Part shown: in pieces, positions 38,991 to 46,877 of the stretch | How the letters are laid out: each line of letters opens with the position of its first letter | Numbering within the stretch: position 1 is the first letter of the stretch | Position numbers and translations under genes: made by a program | Notes under the pieces: model-generated | What the model saw: the letters and a program-made list of their open reading frames with translations, nothing else | Databases searched by the model: none | Told to the model about the DNA's origin: nothing | NCBI RefSeq assembly: GCF_027271155.1 | Contig: NZ_CP114542.1 | Span: forward strand, 1,736,001 to 1,800,000 | Direction: 5' to 3' | DNA from: Brevundimonas subvibrioides | GTDB taxonomy: Bacteria > Pseudomonadota > Alphaproteobacteria > Caulobacterales > Caulobacteraceae | Length of the DNA stretch: 64,000 nucleotides

Positions 38991-39693
38991 GTCGGGACCA
39001 CGTCTTCATGTCGCCCTGCCAGTAGACCCAGTCGCCGTCGAGCCCTCCCCAGAAGACTTCGTGGCGACCCAGAAACACCGCGACGTCGTCGGCGCGAATA
39101 CGGGCTTCGTCGGTTTGCTCGGCCCCGCAAACCTCAATCACATGAACGATCGACGAGGCGGCCAGGATCGGCAGGGCCGCTGACACCGCGCGCTGGGCTT
39201 CGCGACAGTCCTTCCAGGCGACCAGGGCCGGTGTGCCGATCGGACCTGTCGGGCTCCGGGGCGGGACGACGAGAATGGCGCGACCGGCGGCCATCAGGAC
39301 GTCCGCAGGGTCGGGCGAGCGCGTCGGCGAGCGGACCGGATCGCGGCGGCCCAGGATGGCAATATCGGCGGCCCGGAGCGCCTGCACGACCAGGTCGGAA
39401 GGGTAACCCACCTCGCCGCGCCACTCCGCATGGTCGGCATATCCGCCCACGACATCCCGGAACAGGGTCCGGGCCCGAGCGACGTCCGCCTCGGCGATGT
39501 CGCGGAACAGCCCCGGCATCTCGCCCGGCATGGCCCCGCCCGCATAGGGATCGATCAGGGGAACGTCCGGCATACTGGCGGCCAGACCGATGACATGGGT
39601 CCTGGAAAGCCCTGCGATCTCGCAGGCCAGCGCGACGCGCGCCGTCGCGTCAGGACCTTCGTCCACATAGACCAGCAGGCTTGCGAAGCGCAT
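38983..39693 (-). CDS. Universal stress protein family
   Basis: A 236-residue Usp-fold protein with a single visible nucleotide-binding tail (ILGRRDP... AILVVPP). The TTG-started frame reaches 39720, but ATG 39693 after AGAGG gives the normal Usp start (MRFASLLVYVDEG). It is the first gene of the minus-strand run and lies 51 bases from a perfect FNR box (39744-39757) shared with the divergent cytochrome c gene. Confidence 0.85.
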   Translation of the reverse strand: MRFASLLVYVDEGPDATARVALACEIAGLSRTHVIGLAASMPDVPLIDPYAGGAMPGEMPGLFRDIAEADVARARTLFRDVVGGYADHAEWRGEVGYPSDLVVQALRAADIAILGRRDPVRSPTRSPDPADVLMAAGRAILVVPPRSPTGPIGTPALVAWKDCREAQRAVSAALPILAASSIVHVIEVCGAEQTDEARIRADDVAVFLGRHEVFWGGLDGDWVYWQGDMKTWSRRG

Positions 39694-39743
39694 GTCCTCT
39701 ATCCCGTTCGGATCGATCAAACCGCGTTGCAGCGATCATTGCC

Positions 39744-39757
39744 TTGATCCGGATCAA
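39744..39757. promoter_or_regulatory. FNR box in divergent usp / cytochrome c promoter
   Basis: TTGATCCGGATCAA is a full-consensus FNR site (TTGAT-N4-ATCAA) and a perfect palindrome. Its centre is about 57 bases from both start codons. For activation from -41.5, transcripts in each direction would have a leader of about 15 bases. Confidence 0.88.
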
Positions 39758-39806
39758 CGATCTGAACGGAACGGCGTGGGAGGTTGGCCGCGTCAGGAGG
39801 CCGCCC

Positions 39807-40181
39807 ATGAAACACCTTGTCGCTATCGCCATGCTTCTCGGGCTGACGGGCTGCGCGGTTCAGCCGACCGCCCCCCTTTCCCAACAAGCATGGATTGACA
39901 CCTCTCTTCCCGACGTCGCCGCGCAGCAGCGTGGGGCGGCCTATGCCAGGGCGAACTGCGCCGGCTGCCATGCGGTCGGTACGACGGGCGATAGCCCGCT
40001 GCCCGCCGCCCCGCATTTCCGCGACCTTGGTCGGCGCTACCCTGTCGAGTACCTGGCCGAGGCCTTCGCCGAAGGCATCAACACGGCCCACGCAGAGATG
40101 CCCGAATTCGTCATGTCGACGGAAGAAAACTCAGATCTCGTCGCCTATCTCAAAAGCATTCAGCCTTCCGGAACTGAATGA
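39807..40181 (+). CDS. Small c-type cytochrome lipoprotein
   Basis: A 124-residue protein. The signal peptide ends in a lipobox (GLTGC, Cys16), so the mature protein is membrane-anchored in the periplasm. One haem site is CAGCH (Cys51, Cys54, His55), with Met candidates for the sixth ligand in MPEFVMS. AGGAGG lies six bases before ATG 39807. It resembles a class I mono-haem cytochrome. Its FNR box and place next to fnr suggest a role in respiration at low oxygen. Confidence 0.9.
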   Translation: MKHLVAIAMLLGLTGCAVQPTAPLSQQAWIDTSLPDVAAQQRGAAYARANCAGCHAVGTTGDSPLPAAPHFRDLGRRYPVEYLAEAFAEGINTAHAEMPEFVMSTEENSDLVAYLKSIQPSGTE

Positions 40182-40227
40182 GCCGGCCACTCCTGAGTTT
40201 CTCGCCTTGACCGCATCTCGCCCTGAT

Positions 40228-40241
40228 TTGGGCCGGATCGA
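40228..40241. promoter_or_regulatory. Weak FNR-like half-site pair upstream of fnr
   Basis: TTGGGCCGGATCGA differs from TTGAT-N4-ATCAA at three positions. It lies 43 bases before the fnr start and may mediate autoregulation, but is well below consensus. Confidence 0.3.
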
Positions 40242-40284
40242 TAAACCGACTCGGTGATTACCGTTTTCGGGAGCACACTGTCGC

Positions 40285-41046
40285 ATGGTCGTTGCTCTGA
40301 AGCCTGCGCTTGCGCCGCGACCGCCACCTCAATCGGGCTGTATCGACCGACTGCAAGGCACCGACTGCCACATCTGCGGTGCGCGGGCGCTGAGCGTCTG
40401 TGGGGCCGCAGACGATCCTGACCTTCAACGCCTCGGCGATCTGGCCGAAGTCATCACGCTAAAATCCGGCGCTGTTCTGATACGCGAAGGCGAGCCCGCC
40501 CCTCACGTCTTTAACATCACGGGCGGGTCGCTCCGGGTTTACAAGCTGCTCCCGGACGGGCGCAGGCAGATCACCGGCTTCGTCTTCGCCGGAGACTTCC
40601 TCGGCCTGGCGATCGGCGAGACCTATGTCTTCTCGGCCGAGGCGATGGAGGCCTCAACCGTCTGTCGCTTCCGAAAGGGGCCGTTCCGCGTCCTGGTGGC
40701 GAACTCGCCACCGCTGGAGCATATGCTGCTTCACCGCACCTCCCACGAACTGGCGGCGGCACAGAACCAGATGTTGCTGCTGGGTCGAAAGACCGCGATC
40801 GAACGGATGGCGTCCTTTCTCCTCGACCTGCCGGGCCACGACCCCACCCGTCCAAGCGCGCCCGGCCATGTGCGGCTGCCCATGAAGCGTGGTGAGATCG
40901 CAGACTATCTGGGCCTGACGATCGAGACGGTCAGCCGTGTGCTGACCCGGATGAAGGTAAAGGGGCTGATCTCGATCCCGTCGCAGCATGAACTCATCGT
41001 CGAGCGACCGGAACGCCTGCGCCAGCACGCCTCGGGCGAGCTCTGA
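40285..41046 (+). CDS. fnr: FNR-type oxygen-responsive regulator (FnrL/FixK group)
   Basis: A 253-residue Crp/Fnr protein. Cysteines 19, 28, 31 and 39 near the N-terminus, plus Cys127, allow a [4Fe-4S] cluster as in FNR. A cyclic-nucleotide-like beta roll follows, then the DNA-binding helix LTIETVSRVLTRM with the E-x-x-SR pattern that reads TTGAT half-sites. FNR boxes with that sequence flank the gene at 39744 and 41459. It should sense oxygen and activate nearby respiratory genes. Confidence 0.93.
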   Translation: MVVALKPALAPRPPPQSGCIDRLQGTDCHICGARALSVCGAADDPDLQRLGDLAEVITLKSGAVLIREGEPAPHVFNITGGSLRVYKLLPDGRRQITGFVFAGDFLGLAIGETYVFSAEAMEASTVCRFRKGPFRVLVANSPPLEHMLLHRTSHELAAAQNQMLLLGRKTAIERMASFLLDLPGHDPTRPSAPGHVRLPMKRGEIADYLGLTIETVSRVLTRMKVKGLISIPSQHELIVERPERLRQHASGEL

Positions 41047-41059
41047 GCGGCCACCACAA

Positions 41060-41086
41060 GACCCCGACGCGGTCAGCGCCGGGGTC
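41060..41086. terminator. Hairpin between convergent fnr and yqjD-like genes
   Basis: GACCCCGACGC pairs with GCGCCGGGGTC (one mismatch) around GGTCA. T-runs are poor on both sides, so it may act as a weak bidirectional terminator. Confidence 0.5.
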
Positions 41087-41098
41087 ATCCTGTTCTGA

Positions 41099-41404
41099 TC
41101 AGGACTGCGACAGACGGACCAGAGCGAAGGTCGCGAGCAGAGCCACGATCGCGCCGGCGACGACGCTGGTGCTGACCGGATAGGCGCGGACGGTCTCGGA
41201 CATCTGGGCGCGCGTCGTCGCCGCAGAGGTTTCGGCCTCGTCGCGCAGGCGATCGGCGGCGCGGGCGATGGCCCTGGTCGCCCGGGCGATGGCGTCGCTC
41301 GCTTCGGCCCCCGTCGTCCTTGCGGCGTCCTTCAGATGGTCGGTGGCTTCGTCGGCAAATCCATGAATGTCGCGGCTCAGCGTCTTCAGGGTGGCATGGG
41401 TCAT
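41099..41404 (-). CDS. Small membrane-anchored protein, YqjD/DUF883-like
   Basis: A 101-residue protein. The first ~70 residues are an amphipathic, Ala/Arg-rich coiled-coil-like helix, and residues ~77-96 (VSTSVVAGAIVALLATFAL) are a C-terminal membrane anchor. This layout matches ElaB/YqjD/DUF883 proteins, which tether ribosomes in E. coli. AAAGGAG lies about eight bases upstream of ATG 41404. It is divergent from the kinase gene, with an FNR-like box in between. Function here is inferred only from shape. Confidence 0.75.
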   Translation of the reverse strand: MTHATLKTLSRDIHGFADEATDHLKDAARTTGAEASDAIARATRAIARAADRLRDEAETSAATTRAQMSETVRAYPVSTSVVAGAIVALLATFALVRLSQS

Positions 41405-41458
41405 GGGGAGGCTCCTTTGGATGACGCGCCATCCAAGCCGATCTGCCCGGGGAAGTCG

Positions 41459-41472
41459 GTGATCTGGATCAA
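41459..41472. promoter_or_regulatory. FNR-like box in divergent yqjD-like / kinase promoter
   Basis: GTGATCTGGATCAA matches TTGAT-N4-ATCAA with one mismatch. Its centre is 61 bases from the minus-strand start and 38 or 68 bases from the two candidate kinase starts. Confidence 0.7.
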
Positions 41473-41503
41473 GGCCGGCGCACGACATGACCCCTAGAGG
41501 ACG

Positions 41504-42595
41504 ATGACGCAGTCCCTCGGGGGTGACCCATCCATGACGACGATATCGCTTGCTCCGCCATCCGACATCGCCCTGAACCTGGCCCTGTCGCTCATCTCCG
41601 CCTCGGTCGCGCCGGTGCTTATGCTGGACGGCGACCTTTCGATCCTGGCCGCCAGTCAGAGCTTTCTTGAAGCCTTCGATGTGGGTCCGGACGACGTTCC
41701 CGGAGCGCGCCTTGCCGACCTTGGCGGGGGCGAATGGAACATGCCAAGGCTCGGGTCCTTGCTTGAGGCGATTGCCCTTGGCCAGACCTCCGCGCACGCC
41801 TGCGAGATCGACCTCGGGACCGGCGAGCAGACGCGTCGATTGGTCCTGGACGTCCAGCAGCTCGACTATAAGGACGCCGACGGCGTCCGGTTGCTTGTGT
41901 CCATACAGGACGTCACCGGGGAGCGCGAGAAAGAGCGGCAGAACGAGGAACTGATCCAGGAGAGGGCCATGCTGGTCCAGGAAGTCCAGCACCGGACGGC
42001 CAACAGCCTTCAGATCATCGCCAGCGTCCTGATGCAGGGCATCAGAAAGCTCGGTTCGGACGAGAGCTGTGCCAACCTCCGCAGCTGCAGCCATCTCCGC
42101 GACGCCCACCAGCGGATCCTGTCGGTGGCTGCCGTCCAGCACCAGCTCGCCCGTTCGGAACTCGGCGATGTCGAACTGCGCGGCTATTTCACAGACCTGT
42201 GCCGCAGCATCGGTGACTCGATGATCCGCGACACCAGCCAGATCCGTTTGAACGTCACCGTGGACGACAGCGTCGCCACATCGGGCAACTCCGTCAGCCT
42301 GGGCCTGATCGTCACCGAACTGGTGATCAACGCGCTCAAGCATGCGTTTCCGAACGATCGGAACGGGCGGATCGATGTCGATTACAGCGCCGGGGGGGAA
42401 GGCTGGACACTCACGGTCCGCGACGACGGCGTTGGCATGCCACCCGACCCGACCAGCACCCGGTCTGGACTTGGAACCGGCATCATTCAGGCACTGGCCG
42501 GCCAGCTCGGCGCAGTGATCGACATGGCCGACGCACAGCCGGGCCTTCGTGTTTCCATCATCTGCAGTCTCGCCGCGGTGAGCCCGACACGATGA
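41504..42595 (+). CDS. PAS-containing HisKA_2/HWE-type sensor histidine kinase
   Basis: A 363-residue soluble kinase. Residues ~25-140 look like a PAS domain. The phospho-acceptor is His163 in VQEVQHRTANSLQII, the HisKA_2 form. The ATPase domain shows the N-box (VTELVINALKHAF), DDGVGMPP and GLGTGIIQALA. Such kinases often serve general stress or light responses in Alphaproteobacteria. ATG 41504 has AGAGG upstream; ATG 41534 (after GGGGG) is equally possible and better suits activation from the FNR box. No response regulator is adjacent; the stop overlaps the lactate dehydrogenase start (ATGA). Confidence 0.9.
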   Translation: MTQSLGGDPSMTTISLAPPSDIALNLALSLISASVAPVLMLDGDLSILAASQSFLEAFDVGPDDVPGARLADLGGGEWNMPRLGSLLEAIALGQTSAHACEIDLGTGEQTRRLVLDVQQLDYKDADGVRLLVSIQDVTGEREKERQNEELIQERAMLVQEVQHRTANSLQIIASVLMQGIRKLGSDESCANLRSCSHLRDAHQRILSVAAVQHQLARSELGDVELRGYFTDLCRSIGDSMIRDTSQIRLNVTVDDSVATSGNSVSLGLIVTELVINALKHAFPNDRNGRIDVDYSAGGEGWTLTVRDDGVGMPPDPTSTRSGLGTGIIQALAGQLGAVIDMADAQPGLRVSIICSLAAVSPTR

Positions 42596-43557
42596 AGACC
42601 GACACCGCCGATCCCGCCGAAGGCCGCATCGCGATCATCGGCGCGGGCCATGTTGGCGCCACGGCGGCCTATGCCCTGATGCTCCGTGCGCTGTTCCTCG
42701 AGATCGTCCTGATCGACAGCAATCGGGCGCTGGCCGAGGCAGAGGCCGCAGACATCGCCGACGCGAACGCCCTCGCCCGTCCCTCCCGGATCTGGGCGGG
42801 CGACTATACGGAAGCGGCGAGCGCAAGCATGGCGCTTATCACCGCAGGAGGGGCGACGCATGGTGGCCAGACCCGCCTGTCGGTGGCCGCCCAAAGCGCT
42901 GCGATCGTGTCCGACTGTGTGGGGTCGCTGATGGACGCCGGTTTTCGGGGGGTCATCGTGGTATCGGCGAACCCCGTCGATCTGATGACGCGCGTTGCCT
43001 TGCACCGATCCGGTCTTCCGCCAGCTCAGGTTATAGGCACCGGCACGCTGCTGGACACCAGCCGCCTGAAGCAGAGTTTATCCGCGGCGCTGAACGTGTC
43101 GCCAGCCTCGATCGACGCCCTCGTCCTGGGCGAGCACGGGGACAGTGAGGTCGCGGTCTTCTCCGCAGTGCGCGTCGGTGGACAGACGCTCGAACAGTTC
43201 TGCGCCGGTTCCCGAGCGCTCGACCAGACCTCGATCGCGCGCCAGGTCCGGGACGCCGGCTATGACATCGTCAAGGGCAAGGGCTACACCTCCTGGGGCG
43301 TGGCGACCGCCATCGTGCGCATCTGCGAGGCCGTCGTCCGCAACGAGCGTGCCGTGCTTCCGGTCTCGACCCTGCTGTCCGGGCAGTACGGCCTGTCGGA
43401 CCTTTGCCTCAGCCTGCCCTGCGTCGTCGGCGCTGGCGGGATTGAGCGGATTCTCACGCCGGACCTCGAGCCGGACGAGGCGGTCGCGCTGGCGGCCTCC
43501 GGCAAATTACTGATGACGGCCTTTGCCGCCATATCGGAAGTGGCATCAGCAACGTGA
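42592..43557 (+). CDS. Lactate/malate dehydrogenase family protein
   Basis: A 321-residue NAD enzyme of the LDH/MDH family. It has the Rossmann motif IGAGHVGATAAYAL, the LDH-style VIGTGTLLDTSRL, and the catalytic GEHGDSE. The specificity loop reads GGATHGGQTRL: aligned to GANQKPGETR of lactate dehydrogenases, the residue usually Gln (LDH) or Arg (MDH) is Thr, so the substrate is uncertain. It is translationally coupled to the kinase by ATGA. A fermentative role near the FNR gene would make sense. Confidence 0.88.
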   Translation: MKTDTADPAEGRIAIIGAGHVGATAAYALMLRALFLEIVLIDSNRALAEAEAADIADANALARPSRIWAGDYTEAASASMALITAGGATHGGQTRLSVAAQSAAIVSDCVGSLMDAGFRGVIVVSANPVDLMTRVALHRSGLPPAQVIGTGTLLDTSRLKQSLSAALNVSPASIDALVLGEHGDSEVAVFSAVRVGGQTLEQFCAGSRALDQTSIARQVRDAGYDIVKGKGYTSWGVATAIVRICEAVVRNERAVLPVSTLLSGQYGLSDLCLSLPCVVGAGGIERILTPDLEPDEAVALAASGKLLMTAFAAISEVASAT

Positions 43558-43580
43558 GCCAACCGGCAACCTGCACGACC

Positions 43581-44048
43581 GGGTCAGCCCAAACCGGTTG
43601 CCCTGTTTCGGCGGCAATCCAGCCGCCTCGTCCATGGCCCGCTCCACCAACCCTTCCGAAGTTTCGACAGCTCGTCGGAGGTGATCCGGACGGTGGAGAT
43701 GATGTCGGGGAAGTAGCCGCTGTCGCTCCGGACTGTGGCGGCCCTGCCGGCCGGGCGCGGCATCGACATCGGCGGCGAGATCGTGCAGCTCGGATGCAGC
43801 CGGTTCGGCCCCATATTCGCCGCCGGGATCCCCTGGAAACGGGTCGAGCGCATGCGCGCGTTCACCCATTTGCGGGGGCACCTCGACGAGGACTGCGCGA
43901 GGATCAATGGCGAGGTGCTCTAATCCTTTGCCAGCAAGACCAGGGACAAGGCCGCCTTGCCGAGTGGAAGACGCTCGCCGCATAGGGCCCGCCTACCCTG
44001 TGCGGCCTCCGGGTTCCGGAGACCCGGTGGCGCTGAACCGACCGCACC
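43581..44048 (+). mobile_element. IS6-family relic, internally deleted copy 2 (~468 bp)
   Basis: The left end GGTCAGCCCAAACCGGTTGCC (read from 43582, shown without the first G) matches the terminal repeat of copy 1 at 14141. The right end (GGCGCTGAACCGACCGCACC, to 44048) matches the right repeat of copy 1 with several changes. Only about 55% of the length of copy 1 remains. This copy is more diverged and therefore probably older. Confidence 0.82.
43634..43985 (+). pseudogene. IS6-family transposase remnant
   Basis: The start MARSTNP is followed by frameshifts, then pieces matching copy 1 (AGRGIDIGGEIVQLGCSRFGPIF, RVERMRAFTHLRGHLDE, INGEVL). A deletion then joins 'ASKTRDKAAL' to the last codons AEWKTLAA. 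The DDE core is gone. Confidence 0.85.
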
Positions 44049-44150
44049 CGGAGGACCCTTTTCGAAGGGCCGGCTTCGTCAACCTGGCCGTGCCGACTTT
44101 CCAGGGCGCACTTTGGCAGCCTATAGTCTGTCTGCAACCGGGGGGATCAA

Positions 44151-44927
44151 ATGGCGACGACGGACTATAATGGCGGCGGACTCGATCTCGGTCGCGTCAC
44201 GCAGCGGACTTTCGCATCCATCAGCCAGAATTGGCTGGTGTTTCTGGGTTCATCCCTGTTCCTCATCGGCGTGCCCAGCGCGATCAGCGCGCTGGGCCAG
44301 GGCAGTAACATCATCACGGAGCGATCGCCCCTGATCCTGACCGCGATCGTCGTCGGCGGCATTCTGACGCTCGTGGGAACCTATATCCTGCAAGGTCTGG
44401 TGGTCTTCGTCACCGTCAATGGTTTCAACGGAAAGCGGATCGGCCTGGGGCAGGCCCTGTCGGCTGGCCTTCGCTATTTCTTCCCCCTGCTCGGCCTCGG
44501 TATTCTCATGGGCCTGGGCCTCATGGTGGGCTTCATCCTGCTGGTGATCCCGGGCATCATTCTCTCGATCATGTGGATCGTCGCCGCCCCTGCCCTGGTC
44601 GCCGAAAGGCGTGGGGTGATGGAGAGCTTTCAGCGCAGTCGCGACCTGACCCGGGGGTCTCGCTGGATGATCTTCGCCATTGTCGTGGTCTATACCCTGG
44701 TGGCCTGGTTGCTCAGCATGGCCGTAGCCGGCGTAATGCTGGCCAGCTCTGGAAGCCTGACTCCGACCGCTGGCGCGACACCTTCGATCGCTGTCGTGAT
44801 CGTGACGCCGATCGTCAATGTGGTCACCGCCATCCTGTCGTCGGCCGGTATCGCGGCCATCTATTACGAACTGCGGACGGTCAAGGAGGGGGTCGCGCCC
44901 GAAGCCCTGGCCTCGGTCTTTGACTGA
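44151..44927 (+). CDS. Membrane protein of unknown function (YciC/GdpP-anchor-like)
   Basis: A 258-residue protein with about six hydrophobic segments (~28-50, 60-88, 105-135, 138-150, 178-205 and 212-240). The segment GLMVGFILLVIPGIILSIMWIVAAPALVAERRGVMESFQRSRDLTRG is typical of DUF975/YciC-like and glycerophosphodiesterase membrane-domain families. Its start lies ~100 bases after the IS6 relic. It converges on the RDD gene 12 bases away, so it is probably not part of that operon, though it may be functionally linked. Confidence 0.78.
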   Translation: MATTDYNGGGLDLGRVTQRTFASISQNWLVFLGSSLFLIGVPSAISALGQGSNIITERSPLILTAIVVGGILTLVGTYILQGLVVFVTVNGFNGKRIGLGQALSAGLRYFFPLLGLGILMGLGLMVGFILLVIPGIILSIMWIVAAPALVAERRGVMESFQRSRDLTRGSRWMIFAIVVVYTLVAWLLSMAVAGVMLASSGSLTPTAGATPSIAVVIVTPIVNVVTAILSSAGIAAIYYELRTVKEGVAPEALASVFD

Positions 44928-44938
44928 TCCCGCGACGC

Positions 44939-45853
44939 TCACACGTCGTGCTTGTCGCGGCGTCTGACGCCCATCAGCAGACGCTGCTCCAGCCGCCCGC
45001 GCAAAGCTGCGTAATAGGCGCTCAGAAAGTCGTAGTCGTCGTCGAAGGGGGTATGGTTCCACCCGATCCTGGCGGCGATCCGCTCGGCGACGCTGCGCAT
45101 GATCCGGCGGTTCCGAACGCGAAGCACGTCGTCCAGAACGTGAAGTTCCTTTGCACCGTACGCCTCCAGCTGTGCGGCTGTGAAGGCGAACCTGGACAGG
45201 CGCTCGCCCCCCTCGTCGGCCATGTCACGGGTCAGCTTGCGGCGAGGATTGCGCACGACCCAGGTCCCGCCGACGATATCACCCAGCCGCAGCCGATCGC
45301 GATTGAACAGCGGAAACAGCGCGAATGCCGCCGCCCAGATGAAACCCAGCAGATACATCCAGCTTTCGACGCCGCCGCCCTGGGACTGTCCCACCAGCAA
45401 GGACAGGGGCAAGAAAACCTCCAGCTCGCGCATGGCGTTGCGCGCGAAGACGGATTCCGCCCGCAATCGCCCGCCGTCCCGCGACGCGACCCTGAGACCG
45501 ATGATCCGCTTCCCGGGCGTTGCGGCGCGAGCAGAGAGCTCGAACGCCACGAAATAGAAGTTCCGCAGCAAGAAGAAGCCAAGCAGCCATACGATTGCGA
45601 CCAGTTCGAGCCCCGCCCCGCCGCCGCCGGCCGCAGCGGCCCCAAGCCCCATCAGCACGGCCGCGACGGTGAGACCGATCAGAACCCCGACGATGATGGC
45701 CGCATCCAGCAGGAAGGCTGCTGCGCGCTGGCCTGCGTCGGCGATGTTCAGACGCAGATCGACGCCTTCCGGCGTGATGAACTCGCGCAACGTCCGATCC
45801 ACCTCACCCGGAACGCCTCCGCCTGGCCTGGAAATCGACGCCTCACTGGCCAT
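44939..45853 (-). CDS. RDD family membrane protein
   Basis: A 304-residue protein. The RDD domain (NIADAGQRAAAFLLDAAIIVG ... FELSARAATPGKRIIGLRVASRDGGRL) has two or three helices; a soluble C-terminal region of ~120 residues with many Arg/Asp follows. ATG 45853 is chosen (MASEASIS), which overlaps the end of the SpoIIM gene by 11 bases. It is the last gene of the MoxR operon. The function of RDD proteins is mostly unknown; some are linked to Na+/H+ exchange. Confidence 0.87.
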   Translation of the reverse strand: MASEASISRPGGGVPGEVDRTLREFITPEGVDLRLNIADAGQRAAAFLLDAAIIVGVLIGLTVAAVLMGLGAAAAGGGGAGLELVAIVWLLGFFLLRNFYFVAFELSARAATPGKRIIGLRVASRDGGRLRAESVFARNAMRELEVFLPLSLLVGQSQGGGVESWMYLLGFIWAAAFALFPLFNRDRLRLGDIVGGTWVVRNPRRKLTRDMADEGGERLSRFAFTAAQLEAYGAKELHVLDDVLRVRNRRIMRSVAERIAARIGWNHTPFDDDYDFLSAYYAALRGRLEQRLLMGVRRRDKHDV

Positions 45854-46877
45854 TGGAATAACTGAGCGCGGTGCCGCGGCGACGCGGGGCGTAGAAATAA
45901 GTCCCCCAGAGCACGCCGGTGGCCAGGCCGATCGCATAGCGGCTGCCGGTATCGGTGATCAGTTGGCGACCGAACCCCTCAAGCAGGCCTGCAATGAACA
46001 GCATGATCACCACGCCACCGACGACCGTTCCGGCGGCCCTGCCGGCTTCCTTGGCGGCTTCGAGCCTGTGCCGCGAGCCCGGAAACATCACCGCCCATCC
46101 GATCCTGAGACCGGCTGCTCCGGCCAGGGTGACGGCAAACAGTTCCGTGACGCCGTGGATCATCAGCCACCCCCCGACCTCGACGCCCAGTCCCCTGCTG
46201 GCGAACAGAATGAAGAAGGCCCCCAGGGTCGCGCCGTTATAGAGCATCAATAGCGCGCTCGGGATGCAGAAGGCGAACCCAAGAGCGAAGGCGAGCAACG
46301 CGATCTGCGCATTGTGGGTGAACAGGAACGTCGCGAAGACGGACAGGCCTGCCCTATCCTCGACGCCCGAAAGTGTGTCTCGCAGTGTCGCTGTAGAAGC
46401 CCCGGGATCGCGGCCACCCGCCAATTCCGCCGGCACAAAGGCGTAGAACCACTCGGCATCATGGCCGACCAGCCAGGCGGCTGCCACAGCACCCAGAATC
46501 ATCATGGCCCCGGCGATCAGGGTCTCGCGCCAGAGGCTACCGACGGCCCGGGGCCAGTCGACGGAGAAAAAGCTGGCGAGCCGCCCCTGCAGTGTGGAGC
46601 GCGATCCATAGACGAAGAAGTAAGCGCGCGCGGACAAGGTCTCCAGATAGCTGATCAGCGACAGATCAAGCGATGTTTCGCGCGCCACGGACAGCGCCGA
46701 CAGCGTCGATCGATAGAGGACCGGGATCACAAGGATCTCGTCATCGGACAGCTTGCCAGCACTGCCCTTTTCGACCTTGTCCATCAGCCGTTCAAGGCGT
46801 TTCCAGTCGTCCTCGCGGGCCATTCGAAACCGCTGGCTCTTGAGCATCGGCGCCGATCGAAGAGGCGTGTCGGTCAC
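45843..46877 (-). CDS. Stage II sporulation protein M (SpoIIM) family membrane protein
   Basis: A 344-residue protein. A ~100-residue cytoplasmic N-terminus with RMAREDDWKRLERLMDKVE is followed by about six helices, among them the FLFTHNAQIALLAFALGFAFCIPSALLMLYNGATLGAFF block typical of SpoIIM-domain proteins. It is not a sporulation gene here: the family in non-sporulating bacteria sits with RDD, DUF58 and MoxR genes, as it does in this operon. Confidence 0.88.
   Translation of the reverse strand: MTDTPLRSAPMLKSQRFRMAREDDWKRLERLMDKVEKGSAGKLSDDEILVIPVLYRSTLSALSVARETSLDLSLISYLETLSARAYFFVYGSRSTLQGRLASFFSVDWPRAVGSLWRETLIAGAMMILGAVAAAWLVGHDAEWFYAFVPAELAGGRDPGASTATLRDTLSGVEDRAGLSVFATFLFTHNAQIALLAFALGFAFCIPSALLMLYNGATLGAFFILFASRGLGVEVGGWLMIHGVTELFAVTLAGAAGLRIGWAVMFPGSRHRLEAAKEAGRAAGTVVGGVVIMLFIAGLLEGFGRQLITDTGSRYAIGLATGVLWGTYFYAPRRRGTALSYSNGQ

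Noticed and set aside
14141..44048. The whole 29 kb between the two IS6 copies as one composite transposon
   Set aside because: Most genes inside fit the host in style, the two copies differ strongly in decay, and no target duplication links them.
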